A stretch of 7,033 nt of DNA from Planctomycetota bacterium (GTDB lineage Bacteria; Planctomycetota; Phycisphaerae; Tepidisphaerales; Tepidisphaeraceae): NCBI GenBank assembly GCA_029777755.1, contig JAKORQ010000186.1, positions 1 to 7,033 of the forward strand, written 5' to 3'. The notes beneath the pieces were generated by a model, which did no database searches, had not been told where the DNA came from, and worked only from the letters and a program-made list of their open reading frames with translations. The first letter of the stretch is position 1. Each line of letters opens with the position of its first letter. The position numbers and the translations under genes were made by a program. Below are positions 1 through 4,502 of the stretch, piece by piece.

Positions 1-776
1 CCGAAGCTGTGGTAGGCCATCAGGTCGATCCCCTCCAGGTTCGGCATCTCTCCCGACATCCTCGCTATCCGGGCGAGATGCTCCTGCGAGTCATTCACTT
101 GCGGCACCATCGGGCAGCGCAGGCGTATCCTCGCACCCGCCGCGTACAGTGCCCGCAGGTTGGCATCGATCATCCGTCCATCCACGCCGGTGAGATCGCG
201 GTGCAGTTCTTCCCCGGTGGCCTTCACGTCCCACAGGAACAGGTCGACATATGGCATGATCTGCCGGTAGCGCTCCAGGGGCGCCTGACCGCAGGTGTCG
301 AGGCAGGTATGCAGGCCGGCCGACCTGGCAAGCTGAAGTGTCTTCAGCACGGCCGGGAACTGCGCCATCGGTTCGCCGCCGGAGATGGTGATACCGCCGC
401 CGGAGCGTTCATAGAAGCGCTTGTCGCGCAGCGCCAGTTCGATTACGGCCTCCGGCGTCCACCACGTCCCGATCAGCTTCAGTGCGCCATTGGGGCAGGC
501 CTTCACGCACTCGCCGGCCGCCTCGCAGCGGTCGCGCCTTACCCGATGCCCAGCGCCTGCCACTTCGTGGGCATCGTTGGGGCATGCCTCCACGCAGCTT
601 CCGCACAGCGTGCACCTGCCCATGTCCAGCGAGAGCTCCGGCCGGGGCGACTGCGACTCGGGGTTATGGCACCATAGACAGCGCAGCGGACAGCCCTTGA
701 GGAAAACCGTGGTGCGGATCCCCGGGCCATCGTTGGTGCTGGAGCGGAGAATGTCGACGACGAGCAATTGGTCCAT
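1..776 (-). CDS. Glycyl radical enzyme activating protein (radical SAM, two ferredoxin-type cluster region), C-terminus cut by window edge
   Basis: Activases of this family use S-adenosylmethionine and a [4Fe-4S] cluster to abstract a hydrogen from the radical glycine of their partner, in the cytoplasm under anoxic conditions. Reading from the ATG at 776, I see 258 codons. The N-terminal part has [14 protein letters not shown], and the radical-SAM cluster is C29-x3-C33-x2-C36 ([13 protein letters not shown]). An inserted ferredoxin-like region follows: C55, C58, C61 and C65 form a complete CX2CX2CX3C set, while the second set has only C84, C90 and C94, with Ala at 87 where a Cys is expected. 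Then come SGGEP (132-136), DTCG (160-163) and DVK (183-185), all typical. Relatives are about 290-310 residues, so some 40 are missing off the left edge. AAAGG lies 7 nt before the ATG. The gene is divergent from the adjacent glycyl radical enzyme, its likely client. Family is certain; the client is inferred from adjacency. Confidence 0.96.
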   Translation of the reverse strand, partial: MDQLLVVDILRSSTNDGPGIRTTVFLKGCPLRCLWCHNPESQSPRPELSLDMGRCTLCGSCVEACPNDAHEVAGAGHRVRRDRCEAAGECVKACPNGALKLIGTWWTPEAVIELALRDKRFYERSGGGITISGGEPMAQFPAVLKTLQLARSAGLHTCLDTCGQAPLERYRQIMPYVDLFLWDVKATGEELHRDLTGVDGRMIDANLRALYAAGARIRLRCPMVPQVNDSQEHLARIARMSGEMPNLEGIDLMAYHSF

Positions 777-827
777 TGTGGCGCCTTTGACAAATCGGAT
801 GTTACAATCTTCTTCAAAGGAGTCACT
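777..827. promoter_or_regulatory. Divergent intergenic control region between activase and glycyl radical enzyme
   Basis: Only 51 bp separate the two divergent start codons, so promoters and any operator must lie here or run into the coding regions. A 7-bp inverted repeat, CCTTTGA (784-790) and TCAAAGG (814-820), has arm centres 30 bp apart. Each arm contains the Shine-Dalgarno core of one gene, so part of the symmetry may only reflect two similar ribosome binding sites. On the plus strand TGTTACAAT (800-808) resembles an extended -10 element (TGn plus TACAAT at 803-808). It has no matching -35 hexamer at normal spacing. If it is used, the leader of the radical enzyme would be only about a dozen bases. 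No clear promoter was found for the minus strand; a weak TAACAT overlaps the same site. The control role is sure from geometry; the elements are tentative. Confidence 0.45.
816..822 (+). promoter_or_regulatory. Ribosome binding site that fixes the glycyl radical enzyme start at 828
   Basis: AAAGGAG lies 5 nt before the ATG at 828. The frame is open further upstream to an ATG at 768, but that start would overlap the first codons of the divergent activase, has no comparable ribosome binding site, and would add 20 residues unlike the family. The start at 828 is therefore preferred. Confidence 0.85.
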
Positions 828-3104
828 ATGTCATCGACGATGCTGGAGCGGCCCGCCAGCGAGCTTTCGCTGAGCCCGCTCATCGCGCAGGCGCTGGATT
901 TCACCGAGACATACAAGCGCTACATCGACGCGCCAATTGCCATTCGCGAGGCCATGTGCCTCAAAGCGCAGTACCCGGCGCTGATGGGTCAAATCAGGCA
1001 TGGCGACATGTTTGCAGGAAGGAAGGCGACCGCCCGGCTGACGTACCTGGGCACCATCTGGTGGGCGGGAACCCCGGCCCGGGCGGACGGGCGCTTCCAC
1101 GAAACCAAGCAGGGTGGCTACTGCTTCGACTTCGCCCTGGCCAGCAGCATCGGTGAGACGGAGGAGGAGAAGCGGGTCGTCGCCGAGCTGGTGGAGTTCT
1201 GGCGCGAGCATTACACGCTGGGCAAGGTGACGGCGGCGTACGATGACGAGATTCGCGCTTACGGAAGAGGCAATGGCCAGGTTGGCTCCGGGGCCAATGG
1301 TTTTTGCGTCACCATCAATTCTGATCGCCTGCTTCAGCGCGGCCTGCCGGGGTTGATGGAAGATGTGAAGTTGCGTCGGGAGCGAGCGCTCAAGGCCGGC
1401 GAGGATGCGAGCCTGTTTGATGGATTTGCCATCGCGCTGGAGGTGGTGATCGACGTCGCCCATCACTACCGCCGACAGGCACTGGAGATGGCGCAGCAGA
1501 CGCCCGACGCGGCCGAGCAGGCGCGCCTGCGGGAGGTGGCCGACACGCTGCAGGCGATCACCGAGCATGCTCCCCGCACGCTGCGCGAGGCGATACAGCT
1601 ATTTTGGCTTTACACGCACCTGGTCGGCGGAAATCACCCCGAGTCGTTCCGCCTGGATGTGTCGCTGGGTGACTTCCTTGCCCGTGACATCGATTCCGGT
1701 CTGATCACCGAGGAGCAGGCCATCGAGATGGTCCAATCCCTGTGGCGGATGATCAACGAGAATGGCGCTGACGCGGTCTGTCGCGTGGTGGTCGGCGGAA
1801 AAGGCCGACGAAACCCGAAGAACGCCGATCGCTTCGTCATGATCGCCATGGAGGCAACCCGCCGGCATCGCCGGGTGACACCGCAGCTCACCTACCGCTT
1901 CGACAAGGACCACGATCCCCGCCTGATGCGCAAGGCCTTTGATGTGCTGGGCGAAGGCTGCTGCTTCCCCATGCTCTACAACGATGACGTGTGCGTGCCG
2001 GGGGCGGCCAGATCGATGCATCTGCCAATGGAGGATGCCCATCTCTACTACCCGCTGGGCTGCGGCGAATACATGGTCGGCTGGGCCAGCCCCAGTGTGC
2101 TCTGCTGCTCATGGAGCATCCCCAAGTCGCTGGATGCAGCGCTGCATGATGGATACTCCGGCGGCATCCTGGCGGGACCGCGCACCGGCTCAATCGAGCA
2201 GTTTGATTCATTCGAGAAGCTGTACGCGGCCTTCCTCAGGCAGGTGGAGTTCGCCGCCATCATCGCGGCCAAGGCATATCGCTGCGTGTTCGACGTGACG
2301 CCGCAGGACTGCTGCTTCCTGCTGGCCAGTCTGCTCACGGACGACTGCCTGGAGAACGGCAAGGGCGTGCTCGAAGGCTCGCGATACCTGGGCGCCTGCA
2401 CCATGGGGCATGGCTTCACCAACGCGGCCGACTCTCTGGCGGCCATCCGCAAGCTGGTCTACCAGGAGAAGAAGCTCACGCTGAAGCAGCTCGTCGAGGC
2501 TCTCGATGCCAATTTCGAGGGTTACGAGGAGATCCAAAAGCTGCTTCAGGCCGCCCCCAAGTTTGGCAATGACATCGATGAGGTGGATGAACTGCTGGTG
2601 GACATTTATCGCCAGACCAACGCGGCCGCCGATCGAGCCGGCCGGCAGGTGGGCCTGGGTTTCCACACGGTCAGCAGCATCAACCCCGGCGGCTACGGCA
2701 TGGGAGCTGCCTGCGGCGCGACGGCCGACGGGAGAAAGAAGGGCGAGCCGTTCGCCATCGGGCACGCTCCCACGGCCGGCAAGGATACCAGCGGCCTGAC
2801 CGCCCTGTTCAACTCGGTCGCCAAGATCGACCCGGCCAACGGCGGCGCAGTTACCAACTTCAAGATCTCCCGTGAGATGTTCACCAGCTCGCGCGAGAAG
2901 CTACAGGCGATGTTCGATGTCTATTTCGACATGGGCGGCATGGAAGCCACCCTCACGGTGGTCAACCGCAACGACCTGCAGGCGGCCATGAAGGAGCCGG
3001 AAAAGTACACCCACATTCTCGTGCGCTTAGGCGGCTGGTGCGCCCGCTTCGTGGACCTTGATCGAACCGTGCAGGAAGAGATCATTCGCCGGACCCTGTA
3101 TTAG
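828..3104 (+). CDS. Glycyl radical enzyme, PFL superfamily, unassigned subclass with GCGEY active-site loop
   Basis: This is a 758-residue cytoplasmic enzyme of the pyruvate formate-lyase superfamily. In this fold a C-terminal glycyl radical oxidises an active-site cysteine to a thiyl radical, which attacks the substrate. The PFL barrel spans roughly residues 20-600. The active-site loop is PLGCGEY with C412 and E414; Cys-x-Glu resembles the diol dehydratases and choline lyase (GCVEP), not PFL, which has adjacent cysteines. After C412 there is no Asp at +14, where glycerol dehydratase has one (C433 and D447). The C-terminal domain has GATADGR (630-636) and the radical motif [10 protein letters not shown], with G736 as radical glycine 22 residues from the end, close to PFL (G734 of 759). 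No signal peptide is seen. It is unusually Cys-rich (pairs in GEGCCFP, VLCCSW, QDCCF). The next gene follows after 14 bp. Superfamily is certain. Substrate is unknown; genome annotations often call such proteins 'formate acetyltransferase', which the active site does not support. Confidence 0.95.
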   Translation: MSSTMLERPASELSLSPLIAQALDFTETYKRYIDAPIAIREAMCLKAQYPALMGQIRHGDMFAGRKATARLTYLGTIWWAGTPARADGRFHETKQGGYCFDFALASSIGETEEEKRVVAELVEFWREHYTLGKVTAAYDDEIRAYGRGNGQVGSGANGFCVTINSDRLLQRGLPGLMEDVKLRRERALKAGEDASLFDGFAIALEVVIDVAHHYRRQALEMAQQTPDAAEQARLREVADTLQAITEHAPRTLREAIQLFWLYTHLVGGNHPESFRLDVSLGDFLARDIDSGLITEEQAIEMVQSLWRMINENGADAVCRVVVGGKGRRNPKNADRFVMIAMEATRRHRRVTPQLTYRFDKDHDPRLMRKAFDVLGEGCCFPMLYNDDVCVPGAARSMHLPMEDAHLYYPLGCGEYMVGWASPSVLCCSWSIPKSLDAALHDGYSGGILAGPRTGSIEQFDSFEKLYAAFLRQVEFAAIIAAKAYRCVFDVTPQDCCFLLASLLTDDCLENGKGVLEGSRYLGACTMGHGFTNAADSLAAIRKLVYQEKKLTLKQLVEALDANFEGYEEIQKLLQAAPKFGNDIDEVDELLVDIYRQTNAAADRAGRQVGLGFHTVSSINPGGYGMGAACGATADGRKKGEPFAIGHAPTAGKDTSGLTALFNSVAKIDPANGGAVTNFKISREMFTSSREKLQAMFDVYFDMGGMEATLTVVNRNDLQAAMKEPEKYTHILVRLGGWCARFVDLDRTVQEEIIRRTLY

Positions 3105-3118
3105 TTGAAGGAAGTGAG

Positions 3119-4384
3119 ATGAGCGAGACAGCGTATGCACAGGCCCCGGCGGCGTCCGTCAATGTGAAGGATCTTGGCGCGCGGGGGGACGGGTCGGCCG
3201 ATGATGCGCCGGCTATCCAGAAGGCCCTGGACCAGGGCGGCACCATCGTCATTCCTCCGGGCAGATATATCATCGGGCGGACGCTGCTGGTCGGGTCGCG
3301 CACGCGCATCATCGCACATCCGCAGGCGCTGATCATGCTGGCCGACGGCGTGGGCAAGGTATGGAACGACTTTCTTCTGGCCAATCGCGACCCGGAGGCC
3401 GGCAACCATGATATCGAGATCACCGGCGGCACCTGGTCGGGCAACAACATCAACAACCCTCGCGGCGAAAAGCTCGTCGACCCGGGCAAGTATGGCGGCG
3501 TGATGATCAACTTCCGCAACGTCAGCAAGCTGTCCATCAGCGACTGCATGCTGTGCGATGCCCAATCCTATTACCTGCGCCTCACGCGGGTGAGCAACTT
3601 CATCGTCGAGCACATCCGCTTCCATGCCCAGCATCCCTGCAACAACAACGACGGCGTGCACCTGGCCGGGCATTGCCATCACGGCATCATCCGTCACCTG
3701 CGCGGGCTGGGCCGCTGCACACCCAACGACGACATGGTGGCGATGAATGCCGATGATGCCCTCGACCGCGTGGAGTGCTTTGGCGGCGAGTGCGGGCCGA
3801 TCACCAACATCCATGTGTCGGACATCGTCGCCGACCAGTGCCATACCTTCGTCCGTATGCTCAGCGTTGTCTCGCCGATCGAGAACATCGACATCGACCA
3901 CATCCGCGGCGGTTGCGACATCGCGGTTCTCAACATGGATGGCGCCCGCGGCTGCCGGGTGCCGGTGTTCGATGAGAAAGACCCGCGTTTCGCCCGCGGA
4001 GTTGGGCAGGTGCGCAATGTCCGCGTAAGTGACGTAATCGTTCACAAGGCCTCCGCCACCGGCACAGCGTTGATCAACGCCCAGCAGATCGCCGATGAAC
4101 TGGAGATCCGGTCGTTCACGCGCGATATCGAGCGCGATGCTTCGCCGGACGCCCCCACGCTGCTGGCCCGCTATATGCCGGAGCAGCTTCTGGAGCTGGA
4201 AGGCGTGACGCATCAGCAGGCCGACGAGATGCGCCAGGCCAGCTCCGCGGAGATCCAGGTCCGCCTGCTCTACCCGGGTGACCCGACCGGGCGTCTGGCG
4301 GTGCGATCCCATATCCAGTGGGGGCAGGAAGCCCGCCTGCCGCGCGGCGGATTCACGCGTCTGCGCCTGGCCGCCGGTCGATAA
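3119..4384 (+). CDS. Cytoplasmic right-handed beta-helix protein, pectate-lyase/GH28-like
   Basis: This 421-residue protein opens with the classic first turn of pectate-lyase-superfamily (Pectate_lyase_3/GH28-type) proteins: VNVKDLGARGDGSADD (14-29), then AIQKAL and GTIVIPPGRYII. Later turns repeat N-I-x-I/V-x-x-I patterns. Putative acidic residues sit one coil apart: N176-N177-D178 (like the GH28 NTD motif), D204-D205 (like GDD), then GECGP (223-227) and VRML (245-248). GH28 would have GHG and RIK at the last two, so the catalytic carboxylates look kept while the His and Lys are replaced. There is no signal peptide, and about nine cysteines lie between 143 and 266, which fits a cytoplasmic enzyme acting on imported oligosaccharide. 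The last ~100 residues are a less typical tail I cannot assign. AAGGA (3108-3112) lies 6 nt before ATG 3119, only 14 bp after the radical enzyme stop, which strongly suggests cotranscription. It could also be an epimerase or lyase of the same fold. Confidence 0.85.
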   Translation: MSETAYAQAPAASVNVKDLGARGDGSADDAPAIQKALDQGGTIVIPPGRYIIGRTLLVGSRTRIIAHPQALIMLADGVGKVWNDFLLANRDPEAGNHDIEITGGTWSGNNINNPRGEKLVDPGKYGGVMINFRNVSKLSISDCMLCDAQSYYLRLTRVSNFIVEHIRFHAQHPCNNNDGVHLAGHCHHGIIRHLRGLGRCTPNDDMVAMNADDALDRVECFGGECGPITNIHVSDIVADQCHTFVRMLSVVSPIENIDIDHIRGGCDIAVLNMDGARGCRVPVFDEKDPRFARGVGQVRNVRVSDVIVHKASATGTALINAQQIADELEIRSFTRDIERDASPDAPTLLARYMPEQLLELEGVTHQQADEMRQASSAEIQVRLLYPGDPTGRLAVRSHIQWGQEARLPRGGFTRLRLAAGR

Positions 4385-4436
4385 CCCACTGTCTGCGCAC
4401 CACATGCGATTTCTGGCAATTCGCGGCAAGAAAAGA

Positions 4437-4466
4437 TTGAGCCTGTGAAAAGTGGTGGGTTATATT
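4437..4466 (+). promoter_or_regulatory. Probable sigma70-type promoter of the secreted hydrolase
   Basis: TTGAGC (4437-4442, 4 of 6 to TTGACA) is followed after 18 bp by TATATT (4461-4466, 5 of 6 to TATAAT). A start near 4473 would give a leader of about 30 nt containing the strong AGGAGG. The -10 lies at the centre of a perfect palindrome, an arrangement common for repressor-controlled promoters. This is read by eye; no expression evidence. Confidence 0.45.
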
Positions 4467-4494
4467 AACCCATCGCGTGGGAATGTTTCACAGG
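4442..4494. repeat. Outer inverted repeat CCTGTGAAA / TTTCACAGG flanking the palindrome and reaching the Shine-Dalgarno
   Basis: CCTGTGAAA (4442-4450) and TTTCACAGG (4486-4494) are exact 9-bp reverse complements that enclose the inner palindrome. Arm centres are 44 bp apart (42 bp for the TGTGAAA cores, close to four helical turns), suitable for a looping or double-site operator. The right arm ends inside AGGAGG. In a transcript reading through from the upstream operon the arms could pair and mask part of the ribosome binding site; in a transcript from the local promoter the left arm would be absent. The symmetry is directly visible; either role is inference. Confidence 0.5.
4456..4472. repeat. 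Palindrome TGGGTTA-TAT-TAACCCA, candidate operator over the -10 element
   Basis: The arms are perfect (7 bp each, 4456-4462 and 4466-4472) around a 3-bp centre. The site overlaps the probable -10 TATATT. A 9-bp ATAACCCAC at 4381-4389, over the stop codon of the upstream gene, is the exact reverse complement of 4455-4463, giving a possible second half-site about 75 bp upstream. No T-run follows, so this is not an intrinsic terminator. Binding by a regulator is inference; which regulator cannot be told. Confidence 0.55.
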
Positions 4495-4502
4495 AGGCAC
4501 GC

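Larger units (their letters stand above)
4385..4502 (+). promoter_or_regulatory. 118-bp intergenic region with regulatory repeats, no gene
   Basis: This gap separates the radical enzyme/beta-helix pair from the secreted hydrolase. No hairpin followed by a T-run is present, so no intrinsic terminator is seen for the upstream genes; a short CGCA/TGCG stem near 4395-4410 is too weak. The right half (4437-4500) is AT-richer and holds a probable promoter and two nested inverted repeats, listed separately. AGGAGG (4492-4497) sits 5 nt before the ATG at 4503 and is a strong Shine-Dalgarno. Confidence 0.7.

Noticed and set aside
9..677. 222-codon plus-strand frame at the left edge
   Set aside because: It is the shadow of the activase on the minus strand, which has unmistakable radical-SAM and ferredoxin motifs.
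787..808. TTGACA (787-792) with TACAAT (803-808) as a standard sigma70 promoter
   Set aside because: The spacer is only 10 bp, far from the usual 16-18, so the two hexamers cannot serve together; only an extended -10 reading remains possible.
768..827. Longer N-terminus for the glycyl radical enzyme from ATG 768
   Set aside because: It would overlap the activase start, lacks a ribosome binding site, and the added residues encode the intergenic control region.
831..1568. 245-codon minus-strand frame inside the glycyl radical enzyme
   Set aside because: It lies wholly opposite conserved glycyl radical enzyme sequence and its product resembles no family.
3101..4429. 442-codon open frame on the minus strand opposite the beta-helix gene
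   Set aside because: The plus-strand frame has clear pectate-lyase-superfamily motifs, a ribosome binding site and operon spacing. The antisense product has no recognisable domain and is a by-product of high GC in third codon positions.
4456..4472. Palindrome as an intrinsic terminator of the upstream operon
   Set aside because: The arms are AT-rich in their inner half and no T-run follows; its position over a -10-like element fits an operator better.
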